Of a stretch of 64,000 nucleotides of DNA, positions 33,490-44,691 are shown piece after piece. Under the pieces are notes generated by a model. That model worked only from the letters and a program-made list of their open reading frames with translations, had not been told where the DNA came from and did not search any database. This DNA comes from Paragonimus westermani (lineage: Eukaryota; Platyhelminthes; Trematoda; Plagiorchiida; Troglotrematidae), in assembly GCA_008508345.1 (NCBI GenBank), contig QNGE01000864.1, positions 35,453-99,452 on the forward strand, given 5' to 3'. How positions within the stretch are numbered: position 1 is the stretch's first letter; the number at the start of each line of letters is the position of its first letter. The translations under genes were made by a program, and so were the position numbers.

Positions 33490-34029
33490 AAAGCCGAAAA
33501 TTCCTCTTCAAGTGGGACAATCACAGCTCTAGTATAACAATTGTAGAAGAGATGTCCGTAGGAAACTGAAACGTAGCCTAAATGCTGATCATGAGGCTTG
33601 GTTATTGGGAAAAGTTAAGGAGATGGAGACGGCTTTTGCTTCAGGAAACACTGGCAAACTGTTTAAGGTTATCCGTGCCACTGGTCCCAGGCGACTCTCT
33701 TTCAGTGAAGCTATCAGCGAGACAGATGGCACACTCATCTATAATAAGTCCAGAAGGTTAGTGCGGTGGGCGGAACACTTCGAGAGTCAATTTAACTGGT
33801 CTCCTGCTTCTACCGCGTTGCCGTCACAAACTTGTAATGTAGTGCCCTGGTTGGTAGACTTGGATCCACCCACTGAGACTGAGGTCCGCAATTGAATTGC
33901 GGCTCTCAAACGTAATAAGGCTGCTGGTCCAGATGACCTCGTGACGGCACTTTTCAAAGAAGGGGGAGAGGCGTTGATAGAAGCTTTGACTCATTTATTT
34001 CAACTTGTGTGGACGACGGAAACTATCCC

Positions 34030-35002
34030 NNNNNNNNNNNNNNNNNNNNNNNNNNNNNNNNNNNNNNNNNNNNNNNNNNNNNNNNNNNNNNNNNNNNNNN
34101 NNNNNNNNNNNNNNNNNNNNNNNNNNNNNNNNNNNNNNNNNNNNNNNNNNNNNNNNNNNNNNNNNNNNNNNNNNNNNNNNNNNNNNNNNNNNNNNNNNNN
34201 NNNNNNNNNNNNNNNNNNNNNNNNNNNNNNNNNNNNNNNNNNNNNNNNNNNNNNNNNNNNNNNNNNNNNNNNNNNNNNNNNNNNNNNNNNNNNNNNNNNN
34301 NNNNNNNNNNNNNNNNNNNNNNNNNNNNNNNNNNNNNNNNNNNNNNNNNNNNNNNNNNNNNNNNNNNNNNNNNNNNNNNNNNNNNNNNNNNNNNNNNNNN
34401 NNNNNNNNNNNNNNNNNNNNNNNNNNNNNNNNNNNNNNNNNNNNNNNNNNNNNNNNNNNNNNNNNNNNNNNNNNNNNNNNNNNNNNNNNNNNNNNNNNNN
34501 NNNNNNNNNNNNNNNNNNNNNNNNNNNNNNNNNNNNNNNNNNNNNNNNNNNNNNNNNNNNNNNNNNNNNNNNNNNNNNNNNNNNNNNNNNNNNNNNNNNN
34601 NNNNNNNNNNNNNNNNNNNNNNNNNNNNNNNNNNNNNNNNNNNNNNNNNNNNNNNNNNNNNNNNNNNNNNNNNNNNNNNNNNNNNNNNNNNNNNNNNNNN
34701 NNNNNNNNNNNNNNNNNNNNNNNNNNNNNNNNNNNNNNNNNNNNNNNNNNNNNNNNNNNNNNNNNNNNNNNNNNNNNNNNNNNNNNNNNNNNNNNNNNNN
34801 NNNNNNNNNNNNNNNNNNNNNNNNNNNNNNNNNNNNNNNNNNNNNNNNNNNNNNNNNNNNNNNNNNNNNNNNNNNNNNNNNNNNNNNNNNNNNNNNNNNN
34901 NNNNNNNNNNNNNNNNNNNNNNNNNNNNNNNNNNNNNNNNNNNNNNNNNNNNNNNNNNNNNNNNNNNNNNNNNNNNNNNNNNNNNNNNNNNNNNNNNNNN
35001 NN
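34030..35002. other. Assembly gap (973 N)
   Basis: Run of N. It lies within LINE-alpha, so the open frames reported through it by any translation tool are artefacts. Confidence 1.
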
Positions 35003-35194
35003 AGCTCGGTTGTTTGTTTGCAAGGTGTAGGCACCTTGATGCTGAATGTTTGAATATGGACGTAGTCATTTTCAGTAGTTAGGTCCCTTCCCATCCCCTT
35101 CTTTTTCCTTCTCTCTTTCTCTATATAGTTTGCTTTTTCTTCATGGTTGTGTGGCAGTTGAGCATTAGTGTAAACCACTGATGTATTGCTGTCT

Positions 35195-35225
<31 letters not shown>
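35195..35225. repeat. (ATG)n microsatellite, about ten units
   Basis: Perfect ATG repeat at the 3' end of LINE-alpha. Short tandem tails of this kind are typical of RTE-clade LINEs. Confidence 0.95.
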
Positions 35226-35226
35226 C

Positions 35227-35847
35227 AGCTCTAGTTGCTCTTCTCTGGCATTCCGGTGCAAATATTCTGAACGTTCGGTTTGCAACAGCCGTTTTGTGCG
35301 GTGAAAATTGGAATTAAACTTTTTGTGGTTAGCAGTAATCAACGGGATAAGGGAAAAGTACTCGAGGTGGACTCCAGTCCACTCTGTGGCACCAATCGAG
35401 AAGTATGTAGAACCTTTGAGTCGGTCGAGCAACACCAGCAAAGGCAGGGATGGAATGATTTTGGAGAATAGAATAACAGATGAGTCGTTAGGAAAATGGC
35501 AAGCATTTGCTGCTTGAAACTGGTTGCACGGCTGAAGAAGATCCCACCGAGTTCGTATCAGGCCTCCTCTGACAGGCATACACAGAAGCGTACGTACGGA
35601 ACAGACACGCGAGAAAGCACGGTTGCAGCCGGGCTCTCTAGGTAAGTCACATGATCACTGGCCATTACATGTACAGTGAAAACACGCCAAGCTAGTGGGG
35701 CACAGCAGGAGTTGTGCTTTTGGCCCCGAAACGGAAGTAAGGAATTAATGGTCTGCAAAGACAATATCCTCACGAAGGTACAATGGGGGATAACTTGAGA
35801 TCAGCGTCACTTCTTAATGCCACTAATTAAAGAGCTAAACGTTTCTG
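35227..35847. other. No assigned gene; contains a dispersed repeat
   Basis: The minus frame 35579-35193 reads through the ATG repeat as poly-Ser and is not credible. 35665-35755 is copy 2 of the repeat described at 28741-28825. Confidence 0.5.
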
Positions 35848-36219
35848 CTATAGAGGATTCCATAGTTGTTCAGGATCTTCCGACGCGCACCACCAGCTGC
35901 GTAAAGCTCCAATACTAGCGTTATCGAGAGCTCCAGAATGAGTATTAATCTGTGTCCCGAATTCCATCACGAGAGCAGTTGGAAAATGGGGTTTGGCACA
36001 TGCTGATGAACCTCGGCTATCAAGGGTCGTGTTTGAAATGTCTGTTACGATAGATGTTCTTCCAGCAGCACACCAACTGTTGAACGACTTCAAAGCCCTA
36101 GTGTACCCTGATGTAATTCGAGCTGCACAACAGAGATGAAAGCCTGTTAGCAGGGAATTGGGCACCATTGGTTCATCTTGCATTGTTATAACTAGGATTG
36201 TCCCTGACTCCATCAACAA
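35848..36219 (-). other. Unassigned 123-codon open frame, possible host exon
   Basis: Balanced composition (FHLCCAARITSGYTRALKSF, then SNTTLDSRGSSACAKPHFPT and INTHSGALDNASIGALRSWW). GTGGTGCG at about 35889 could be a donor. No domain recognised and no partner exons found. The opposite strand carries the start of LINE-gamma from about 36240. Confidence 0.25.
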
Positions 36220-36628
36220 CGACCCTGAGCGTGGTGAGGCCGTTAGCGATTCCCATCAGCTGCACTGGGACTTACTAACGTCCAAGCGCATCCTGCGCTC
36301 CAACCCCGGGCCAGACCTAACTCTTCCGCGACTTCGCAAAATTACCGCAACTTTTCAAGAGACCTCGCACATACTGGAGGGGTTCCGCTATCGACGTCGC
36401 CTTGTCCTCGTCAGAATTTTGCCTTATCCCGGTCGTTCCAACGAGAAACGGAATTTTTAAGGATTGAACACCGCACACGCTTTAGTCGCTCCGTGGTTAC
36501 TTTTGGGGACTCAGTAGCATCATGGACTGGAGTCGTCGACCGCCACCGCGGTTGTCTTATGAGTGAACTACGCCCATCCGCAATCCTAGCATGGTGCTCG
36601 GTGGTTTACCATTGACTTCGTTAGGCGC

Positions 36629-37300
36629 ATGCACACGGTAGCATTTAGTTTAGTCAGTAGGCTATCACAGCTCCGTGAGTTCCGTTCTACAGGACTCCGG
36701 ATTGTCGCTATAAAGGAATCGTGGCTCAGCACCTCCTATCTAAATTCCGAGTTCGCCCTAAGGGATATGGTTCCTCTCCGCGCTGGTAAGAATGAAGGTG
36801 AGGAAGGGGATCGGTCATCCGTGTCCACGCATCTTTTCAAGCCTTTCTTTGTTAAAATTCAGTACTTGTTGCGATTCCGGAAGTAGTCTGGTGCACCATT
36901 CACCTAGGTGGTTCTGATCGTTAGCTAGTGGGAATGTTCTGCCAGTCTCCATCTTCCAATAGTTCTGATAAACTGTTATGTGGGTTGAGACTCATACCCT
37001 TAAACTTTTCCCATATCCCATCAGTGGGTGAATTCAGCCTGTTATAAACAAACTTTCCGGCTTTTTCGTACGCAGAAAACGAACATTCTCTCTGCACGAC
37101 TTTTCCGTATAATTAGACGTTGGGTTTCGTGGAGCATGTAATGAGTGAACAGACACTACGATTCAGTTGGCCCGATATCAATTTGTGGAACCTATAAGAA
37201 AGGCATTAATCGTCTTACGATCAGACGGACAGGTGAATGAAGAAAAGTGGAGTAGTCAATACGAGCCACATAATAATAATAATACGGGCAAATCAAAAGT
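36629..37300 (+). pseudogene. LINE-gamma endonuclease remnant
   Basis: 36629-36886: SRLSQLREFRSTGLRIVAIK followed by ESWLSTSYLNSEFAL, in which IKESWL corresponds to the (T)E(T)W metal-binding Glu motif of LINE APE endonucleases. Just after the stop the frame gives VVWCTIHLGGSDR and SPSSNSSD, the next conserved strands. The GDFN and SDH motifs were not found, so the C-terminal half is lost. (ATA)n at 37270-37283 marks the decay. Confidence 0.7.
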
Positions 37301-38087
37301 ATCGTTCACCCTATTCTTCTCTGCAGTGGGTGTTCGCTGATCAGAGGTGTCACACTTCTCTGCTTCACAAAACAAGTCCTTGTTCTTTGTTGTGGCTTGA
37401 GTATGGATAGCCTATATCACACAATTATCGTCAGCAGAGTCAGGGGCTCGGAGTGGTGCGAATATGTGATTAAGAATAGCAGTTTTATTTACTAGGGATG
37501 GGTCGACAATAACACCGATGCTGCAATCGACCACTAGCACATGGGAGTTTGATGAGTCTGAAGTCTCCTTTGGGCCGTTTTAATTTGGAAGCTAAAACTC
37601 ATTTTCATCTGTTGCGGCCAGATGCCTGAGGGACCGTTTTTTTCCGCCAGGCAGTCAAACATGAGCGTACTTTAGAAAACACTCAATTAGTTTCACTCCG
37701 TCCTCCAAGGGATCGTATTTTGATGACTTCACGTTTCACTGCAAAAGCACCGGCCCGGAGTAAGAAAGCAATGCTGGCAGTGACATGCCTGAACTGGATT
37801 AACGGTTATAAGAAGACAACCGTTCATGTGATATATTAATCACAGTGCACAAAAGGGAACGCATTGAATATTAGGCACCTGGGAGGACTGCCTCCCAGTG
37901 ACTGAGAGACATGCCTTTTGATTTTGTTACAAGCATTTGCTTTCTATGGGATCCAATTCAGTTCTTCAATCTCTCCGTTAGCTTTAGGGCTGTAGACGTT
38001 AGTTCTGCCGGTGACTATTCCTTCACTGTGTAGGACTTGTTTCAGTTGCTCAGACTTGATGATGGCACTAGCACGGTGAATACTTCC
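37301..38087. other. No recognisable coding sequence inside LINE-gamma
   Basis: Should correspond to the endonuclease C-terminus and linker, but I cannot read a conserved motif on the plus strand. May contain an insertion or be too degenerate. Confidence 0.4.
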
Positions 38088-38163
38088 TTAACGATGGTGT
38101 TGGCCAAATTTTGGTGCCTTAAGGATAACTCTTCTGGTCCCGACAGTATTACATCCTAAGACC

Positions 38164-39304
38164 TTGTTTGAATCAACGGAACAGCCTACGGAACCGCTCA
38201 GATTACTGTTTAAGCAATTTATCTCCCACGGAGCAGTACTTGGCTGTTGGAAACTCGCGAGCGTCACACCCGTTTTCAAAAGTGGTCAGCGTAACTTTCC
38301 CAGCAGTTATCGACTAATCGCCCTGTTTTCGAGCATCTCGAAGATTTTAAGGACGCTTTATATTTATCCCACCTCTCGAGACTTAATTTTCAATATACAA
38401 CATGACTTCCGCAAAGGTCGTTCGTGCACGACGAATCCGCTGATAGCCACTGGTCAGTGGACTAAAGCACTGGGTCGAGGCAATAGCGTTGATTTATACG
38501 TCGATTTTGCCAAAGCGTTTGACCGCGTGGACAATGCTGTTTTAGTTGGTAGGCTTTTTCACCATGGATTACAAAGCGACCTCATTCAGTGGCTTGGGTC
38601 ATGTCTTGCTGTACAGGGTGCGTGTAAACGATGTATTCTCTGCCTGCAGACCTAGCTTCGTTGGGGTACCCCCAGCGTTCACTTCCTGGCCCGCCTATAT
38701 TTTTGATATTTATCAGCGATCTTCCTTTTTTACCACTCCCCCTTTACTATTGTTTGCTAACGAAGTTTGGCGCGCCGTGAACACTAACAACGCCTTTCTT
38801 ATTCTGTCGAATGACTTCAACATTCTATCCGATTGGTATCGAGTGAATCGATTAGATTTAAACGGTGGCGGTTGTGAGGTTATGCGTACTGGCAGCTCTG
38901 AATACCGTTTTTTACCCTAATGGAAGCCTTGTTTCACACACTCTCGAGCGAACACAAAGTGGCTGGTAATGCCTCGGCGTTACTCAAACGTCTTCTCAGA
39001 CAGTTTGATCCTCGTTGTTCTCAGTTTCGTTCAGCCGCATCTTGGGAGTGACGCTGTGATCTGGCCACCATGTATTTAGGGGGACAAGCTGCTTTTGGAG
39101 ACTGTGCAACATCGTGCCACTAAGGCAGTCCGGGGCCTGAAAACTAAGCAGTATGAAGAAAGACGGACTTTTCTGAACATATACTCTTTACACTGTCCTC
39201 TATTTAGAGGTGACTTGGTGTTAACCTTCTTGATAGTGAAGGCTCCTGATCATTGGTGTCAATCGATATTCAACAAGGGAAATAACACTAGGAGTCCAAC
39301 CTAG
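38164..39304 (+). pseudogene. LINE-gamma reverse transcriptase and C-terminal domain
   Basis: 38164-38655: WKLASVTPVFKSGQRNFPSS, YRLIALFSSISKILR, QHDFRKGRSCTTNPLIATGQ and DLYVDFAKAFDRVDNAVLVG (first catalytic Asp). After a frameshift, 38546-38920 has PLLLFANEVWRAVNTNNAFL, where the FADD box has become FANE, losing the catalytic aspartates. 39095-39304 is the C-terminal domain: METVQHRATKAVRGLKTKQY and NIYSLHCPLFRGDLVLTFLI. The match to CR1/Jockey LINEs is strong; the copy is inactive. Confidence 0.88.
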
Positions 39305-39605
39305 CAGAATTGAACACAAACGTATCTTTTTCTCGTTGCGTGTTTGGAAAGCATGGGATGCCCCCTCACTATGTTTTCGGCAACTCCGTATCAGTTTTCA
39401 AGCCTCGTCTTGGTCAATACTGATCACCTTAGTTCAGGTACTGCGCCTTTTTTCCACGTTTTAGCTCATGGATGAGACTTGAAATTTTACCGATCAAAGC
39501 ACGGTCTTCTTAGAGGCTCCTGATTCCCATTTCCGCCTCCAATCCGTTGACCTATTGACTTTCCAAAATATCACTGATGGGTAGTCGGGGATTTGGTTTT
39601 TATTT

Positions 39606-39770
39606 TCAAGTTGAACATCATCCACATTTGATCGCAGCTTTCGCATTCAGTTAAACTTTTCAGCCAGCCTCTTTCAAAAAGAAACACTAGACTCGAGTTT
39701 CATTATCATTAGAGCTCGTCAGTAGTGCATACCCTTGCCACGGCCGGGACTTGAACTCCGGCCACATGTG
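39606..39770 (-). repeat. SINE-like repeat, copy 1 (tRNA-like head on minus strand)
   Basis: Shares about 150 bp with 42569-42730 (TTCGCATTCAGTTAAACTTT / TTCGCATTCAGTTAGACTTT, CTCGAGTTTCATTATCATT and TTGCCACGGCCGGGACTTGA). Read on the minus strand it starts with GGAGTTCAAGTCCCGGCC, a good Pol III B box inside a hairpin, so it looks like a tRNA-derived SINE. An A box was not located with confidence. Confidence 0.65.
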
Positions 39771-40589
39771 TGTGTAGACTCAATAGGGAAATGTTCGGTG
39801 CGTGAGTAGACGTGACCCTCAACAACACAGTTTGGGTTACGGACTTGTGGATACATCACATAACTGAGTGAAACATGAGTGTGAGTGTAAGCAACAAGTG
39901 CCGCCTTTAGTTTGGTTTCGCACCTAAGTACACAATAGCTCAAGAGAGCATACGCAAATAGATAGACCGAAATAAACTTTCTTACTCGCTATGTCCGCAC
40001 ATGAAATAACTCAGGAAAGCATGAATTACTTGGTGAACAGAAATGCGAGTACGAAACTACACGTATGTTATGGTGTAAACGTCATTTGGAAAAAAACAAG
40101 TACTACTGTATTCTGGACAGCACGTGAGTTTGCGAAACTCCCTACCGAGAGGAATATTCATGTAGGTAGGGAGGCGGGTGTCGGGATTATAGGCGTGTCA
40201 ACAGTCACAGGAAGGGTCTGGAACGGGGCACCTATTGCTGACGCCCAGAATTCCAGAGAGGGAACGTGTCTAATTGGCAAAGATGGTGTGGCGGTGAATT
40301 CTATTGTAAATGCTGGTTCCAGCATGTTGAGCTAGATTATATCACACTTGCTGTTGCTTCTAACAGTGGAATTCTTCGTATTTATTTTGAGGACCCGTTA
40401 GAGACCGGTGTGTGGGAGTTGTGGTTGACGCAAGTCGTTCTCAGGCGCGAAGACGTGAGTATAGGAGGATAGCTTAGTGTGTACATACATGATTACTCAT
40501 TGCTCTTTAGGGTGCCAAGGCGTACCTTTTGCATGTGGTGTGCCAAACGAGCAGTATAGCTGCCATAGTAACACGATGCTGAAGGTGCG
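39771..40589. other. No recognisable gene
   Basis: A 114-codon plus frame (39991-40335) is present but matches nothing I know. It may overlap the 3' end of the minus-strand Gypsy fragment that follows. Confidence 0.4.
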
Positions 40590-41265
40590 GGTGAGACGAG
40601 TTCAATTGATAACCTAAGAGGTCAGCTGGCGACCAGTTCGGCTGTACTGGTTCTATATCGTCCTCAACTGTTTTCTGTAGGCCTCAACGAACTGACAGAA
40701 GTGCCCTTCTCCATAAGGGGTTGGCATGCGCGCTAAGGGCGGCTTTCAGCAGACTGTAAAAAAGTTCGATCATCACATTTGCCGCCTAGTGTTAAGCCGT
40801 AATACGAATATACTTGCATCGTGGAGTATTCAGAAGTTCCGCGAAGTGTCTTTCAAAGTGCAATCCGCGATCTGCTTTCACGGTTGTCGTACAATCAAGT
40901 TGTACCACCGAGCGATCCAAGAAGGCGCTGACCATCGTTCCTGAAGACCACCTGGGTGTCGGTAGGCTGTAAGCCATATTGTGTAGTGGTCAACAAAATC
41001 CGCCGGGTTCGCCGAGCCGTTTAAAGGCAGTGAGGTACCCATCATATCGACCTGCATGTGATGGAATTGTGCGTCTGACGAAGGGAGAGCGCCAAGGGGC
41101 TCTTTTTATGACGTTTGACTTTAGAACGCTGGCAATGAAGACGTGGGCGGCTCCAATCGTTGATATCCTGGTTTACTTTGGGCCGTGCGAAGCGCTTAGT
41201 GGCCAGTTCCAATGGAGCGCCTATGCCCGAGTGAGATAAGTTGTGTTCAACTGCGGCGGAATGTT
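40590..41265 (-). pseudogene. Gypsy integrase fragment, CsRn1-like, strongly degenerate
   Basis: Minus strand. About 41220-41150: DINDWSRPRLHCQRSKVKRH, the CxxC end of the integrase zinc domain (Gypsy-1 has DIREWAKHCLSCQRSEVHRH). About 40900-40850: VKADRGLHFERHFAELL, the TDRGxQF motif with the second DDE Asp. About 40790-40740: HQAANVMIELFYSLLKAALS, the HPAxxGxVERFHRxLKAAL motif with the catalytic Glu still present. About 40660: KTVEDDI, where Gypsy-1 has KTVKEDI. Many stops. No LTRs were found for this copy. Confidence 0.78.
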
Positions 41266-41284
41266 GTAGGTACTAGTATTGTAT

Positions 41285-41630
41285 TGACAAAAGACGCTTG
41301 GCCTGCGAGGTTATTTATTGCGTGAAATTCCGTACAGATGATAAAACGTTGGACAACGAACGCGTACACTCATTTGCATGGCTGACGTGTATCCACAGAC
41401 ATTGGCAACAGTACATTGTCATTCGTCATGGCGACACGTCTCCCACAGTGCACACCAACTGCTCCAATAGTCGCTTCTAGTCCACCGTCTTCCTGGCGTT
41501 GAGACCCGCTCTTCAGTTTCGGATTGTACGCACTACACCACTTACAAACGAAGCTGCGTGTTGTACAACACTGGAGAACGTGGTGTACTCTGAGAAGCGC
41601 CTCCGTGAATTTTCCCCGTTAATTACCAGT
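41285..41630 (+). repeat. Dispersed repeat of unknown type, copy 1
   Basis: Aligns by eye over its whole length with 59335-59660, same orientation (for example ACTCATTTGCATGGCTGACG / GCTCATTTGCATGGCCGACG and ACCACTTACAAACGAAGCTG / ACTACTTACAAACGAGGCCG). No protein reading frame is shared. It abuts the Gypsy integrase fragment. Confidence 0.65.
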
Positions 41631-41779
41631 GAAGTGTTATATCGTGGCACCGACAGCTTTATCGGAAGTGTCGGTTACCATTGACAGTGGTGTGTTCGTG
41701 TCAGGATGACCAAGGAGAGTTAAGTCGGTGACAACATCGTTTCGTTCAGTGAATGTATTTGTGAGGTTGCATCAGAATG

Positions 41780-42568
41780 GCGGAAGTGTAGGAGGTGAAA
41801 AATGTCCCTATGTCCATTATTAAGATAGTGTTCGCTAGTCTGGGACATCTTTTTCGACTAGGAGACATCTCTCTGTAGCCTTAGGGTCGTGTGTACTTAA
41901 AGTGACTGTGAGACTTATATTACTTTACGGCTGTGAATCTTGGCGACTCGGAGTAGACGGCGTGAACTGTCTTCATTTATTTGACCACCGATATCTGCGT
42001 TGAATCACTTGCATCGGGTGGCACCAACTGGTAAGCGGTAAGGAAGTTAGGAAGCTGGTACCAGGTGATGCTTGTCAAACGGGTTATTTTGTTTACTGTT
42101 TGAGCTTTGTCAGATCTAGGTGGTTGGGTCTTGTACTAAGAAGCTGATTCCACAACCGACTGGCTTAAGATACTGGGTGGACAAATGATGACCTGGGTTA
42201 GAGAAATGAGGTCATTCACCCTAGGGCTGCCCACTGTATATCGGATTCATCTTCCGGAATGAGGCCGTTGGCAGCTAGAGACTTTGGGTGAGGTGGTAAC
42301 TAGTCGGACTCAGTGGCCTGAATATTATCGTTCTGTCTGAACTGAAGTGCACTTAGGGTCGTGGAGTAGGAAAAGCCGTAAGGACGCTGTTGTTGATGAT
42401 GCTTTACCTTCAATCAGAACTCAGCTTTGTTTGCAAAGTGTAAGCACTTTGGTATTATGTGTTTAAATATAAATTCAGTTGTTCCTAGTGGCTAGTTTCC
42501 CCCTCCATTTATTTTTCCTCCCTTTCCTGGCTAGGCCTTATTTCTTTTTCATGGTCTTGTAGCATTTA
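41780..42568 (+). pseudogene. LINE-alpha, C-terminal part of ORF2 and 3' UTR
   Basis: After degenerate upstream sequence (about 41810-41900), VRLILLYGCESWRLGVDGVN, LHLFDHRYLR, GKEVRKLVPG, FVRSRWLGLVL and LETLGEVV appear in order, broken by stops. This is the post-RT domain of RTE-like LINEs (VRPILLYGSETWxLR ... LFDHRCLRSI ... RLRWLGHVLRM). The 3' UTR from about 42420 resembles 35003-35130, which confirms the family link. It ends next to SINE copy 2. Confidence 0.85.
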
Positions 42569-42772
42569 TCAAGTTGAACATCACCCACATTTGATCGTAT
42601 CTTTCGCATTCAGTTAGACTTTGCAGCCAGCCTCTTTCGAAAAGAAACACTGGACTCGAGTTTCATTATCATTCGAGCTCGTCAGTAGTGCATATCCTTG
42701 CCACGGCCGAGACTTGAACTCCGGTCACACGTTCTGGAAAGTCTATCTGAATGCGAAAGCTGTGATCCAATC
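42569..42772 (-). repeat. SINE-like repeat, copy 2, with an inverted end piece
   Basis: 42569-42730 matches copy 1 (39606-39770). In addition 42747-42770 (CTGAATGCGAAAGCTGTGAT) is the reverse complement of the copy's own tail at about 42590-42612, so the unit can fold back on itself. Confidence 0.65.
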
Positions 42773-42897
42773 TTTTACCGTGATGCCGATGCCGGCTGCC
42801 TTTGACTCCTAAGTGTGTACATAACGCATGTTTATGCTGTATTCGTTCTTTCGGGCCTTTTTCGCACCGAAGTGATTCATGTTCATTTTTTCAACAG

Positions 42898-43389
42898 ACT
42901 TGAACCTAACGCCCGGAACTACCACTGTGATGCATTTGATTCGGCAGAAAAATTTCCTCCAACCTGGTAAAAACGGTAAGTTTTTATCTACTCATTACTC
43001 TGTCTATTATGTGTACATTCTGCCTATCGCTTTAAGCCTCATCTGTTGGAGTGAACTAACAGACTGTGAGTTCACTTCCCCCCGACGTGGTAGCATGGTG
43101 TACCTTGCTTTCTACCGGAAGCTTTTTAGTTTCCATCCAATATTCCAACCCTTCACAGGTCCATCCGTTCGTTCGTGAATGTGGTTGTTTGCCATCCATT
43201 ATTTGATGAGAAAGCCATCGTGATAGCTTACTCCGTTAATGGAATATCATATTTTCAGTTTGTCTACTTACATTCGTTGGAGCGTACTGGTTCCAAGCCC
43301 TTCATTACCCTTCAAATGTTGAGAAGTTTGTCAACAGTTCGGTTTTATCAATTCTGGACGATGACGGTCGAAGCAAGAGGACAATGGAA
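42898..43389 (+). CDS. Possible host gene exons with short introns
   Basis: Exon 42898-42975 (LNLTPGTTTVMHLIRQKNFL then QPGKN) lies between tttttcaacag and gtaagttttt, both near-perfect splice sites. Exon 43259-43389 (CLLTFVGAYWFQALHYPSNV, then EKFVNSSVLSILDDDGRSKR) lies between atattttcag and gtgagtg. A middle exon beginning at 43161 after cccttcacag is probable, but its end and frame are unclear, so the joined frame is not proven. Candidate introns include one of about 40 nt. I do not recognise the protein. Moderate doubt because chance splice signals are common in AT-rich DNA. Confidence 0.35.
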
Positions 43390-43399
43390 GTGAGTGACT

Positions 43400-44424
43400 T
43401 GACTTGAACTGCACGTGCACCTGCGTGTCACCTAATAAGACAGTAGTTAAAGCAGTGTATTGGGGTCCGTTCGCTAACCCGTCTTGACTAGGTGATCTGG
43501 TTCTCTCTGCGCCTTTGAGTTGGATTTTCCGTGAGAGCAGTTGGACTCCGGATTTTGTTACAGGGTGCCCACTTGTGAGACGGTCGGTACGCGTTTTAAT
43601 GAACGAACTTGTTACTACGTCGTTGTATCGTTTCCATACCCACGTTGATTCAAGGATGCCACCTGTTTCCAATGTTTTGCAGCAGCTGCTATTCCTGGCA
43701 TGAGAATCTGTTTTGAGTTCAAAAACACCTGTGTCGAGCTCAATAAGCACTCGCGCACTGTTCGGTTTGAGGCTCGGCCCGTGTGATTCATCGTACTTTC
43801 TGATATACAGATTAGTCAGCTCGAATTCATTAGATATGTAGACGCATGTGCTATCGTGAAATCAAATTAGAGTACGTATATTGTTCGTTCTCACGCAAAC
43901 AGTTCCCTATTACAAACATAGCCCCTTGCCAATAATTCGAAATACTCAAATCTGCTTGTAGCTCACAGTTGCCTACCTACCGGGTGTAAAAGGATTAGAT
44001 TGGACAAATCCATCCATAAGAAGTTAACCGGCGATTCATAGAAGGCTACTACCAACCACTGTCGACAACGCGAGCAGACTGGCATGTCAGCGCGGTGACC
44101 AATCAAGATAGCACGTTTGCTCTACCATCGGACTTTGTTATAAGGGGCATCGGAGTAAAACAAGTTGTCACGTTAAAACAAACGAGCTACAGACGGAGCC
44201 GAGCCGACCAATTGGAAGGCCAGGGCATCGGCACCAGTTGTAGTTCATTTTACGGATGCATCTTGTCTATGAACTAACCACTAGGAACTCATTAGACTGA
44301 GGTTTGCTTTGTGCCACAAATTTTGCTTTTGATTTCATGCCGACAGGTAGAGACTTTTCAACTTTGAGAAGACTGCTATCGCAATAGTTTCAGAAGTGGT
44401 CTAGTAAACGTCACACATATTCAG
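43400..44424. other. No assigned gene
   Basis: May contain introns of the gene proposed around 42.9-44.7 kb. Open frames at 43331-43750 (minus, 139 codons) and 43515-43703 (plus) overlap each other and resemble nothing known. Confidence 0.35.
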
Positions 44425-44691
44425 CGTATTGTGTCAAAATTGGATAGGCGAGAAAATTTGGGTCTTACCACCTCTCTAGTTCAACGGCAGGACATCCAGA
44501 AACGACTAGAAATCGATCGTGTCCAACAGGCAATTCGCTCGTGTGAGGTGAAAGAAGGTAATAACATTGCGTGTCCCTCGCTTATGTGCGCTGCGCTGAC
44601 CACTTCTTCAGCCAGTCTTGCCAGCATGCTGAGTGATGATTTTTACCTGAAATCACACCTATTTTCTTTAAAGTCACAGAGCTTATTCTGA
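44425..44691 (+). CDS. Possible terminal exon of the same plus-strand host gene
   Basis: Opens after acatattcag and reads RIVSKLDRRENLGLTTSLVQ, RQDIQKRLEIDRVQQAIRSC, a charged, helix-forming stretch, then a Ser/Leu-rich tail ending at TGA 44689-44691. GTGAAAG after the Cys-Glu codons is a possible internal donor. No known domain. The charged heptad-like pattern is unlike the surrounding non-coding frames. Confidence 0.3.
   Translation, partial: RIVSKLDRRENLGLTTSLVQRQDIQKRLEIDRVQQAIRSCEVKEGNNIACPSLMCAALTTSSASLASMLSDDFYLKSHLFSLKSQSLF

Larger units (their letters stand above)
33490..35226 (+). mobile_element. LINE-alpha copy with assembly gap, RT N-terminal part and 3' tail
   Basis: Plus-strand RTE-like LINE. 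33605-33895 encodes the region between endonuclease and RT: FASGNTGKLFKVIRATGPRR and RLVRWAEHFESQFNW, stopped by a TGA at 33893. It continues with RNKAAGPDDL and ALIEALTHLFQLVWTTETIP, nearly the same peptide as in the minus copy at 620-865. Sequence is missing from 34030. After the gap comes a 3' end (LINE 3' UTR with CTTTGT/TTGTTTGCAAGGTGTAGGCACCTTG, resembling 42425-42450) ending in (ATG)n. The element may be more intact than other copies, but the RT core lies in the gap. Confidence 0.85.
36240..39470 (+). mobile_element. LINE-gamma (CR1/Jockey-like non-LTR retrotransposon), degenerate
   Basis: A third LINE family on the plus strand with endonuclease, RT and C-terminal domain in order over about 3.2 kb. 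Distinct from LINE-beta in all motifs. A fragment of a similar element lies at 26480-27060 (minus). Confidence 0.82.

Noticed and set aside
33941..35178. Very long open frames (340-390 codons) on both strands
   Set aside because: They are open only because they cross the 973-N gap; the real part is LINE-alpha before it and a LINE 3' UTR after it.
35193..35579. 128-codon minus frame ending in poly-Ser
   Set aside because: The poly-Ser is the antisense translation of the (ATG)n microsatellite at the LINE-alpha 3' end.
43331..43750. 139-codon minus-strand open frame
   Set aside because: It overlaps plus-strand coding-like exons and has no recognisable motif; at this base composition such lengths occur by chance.
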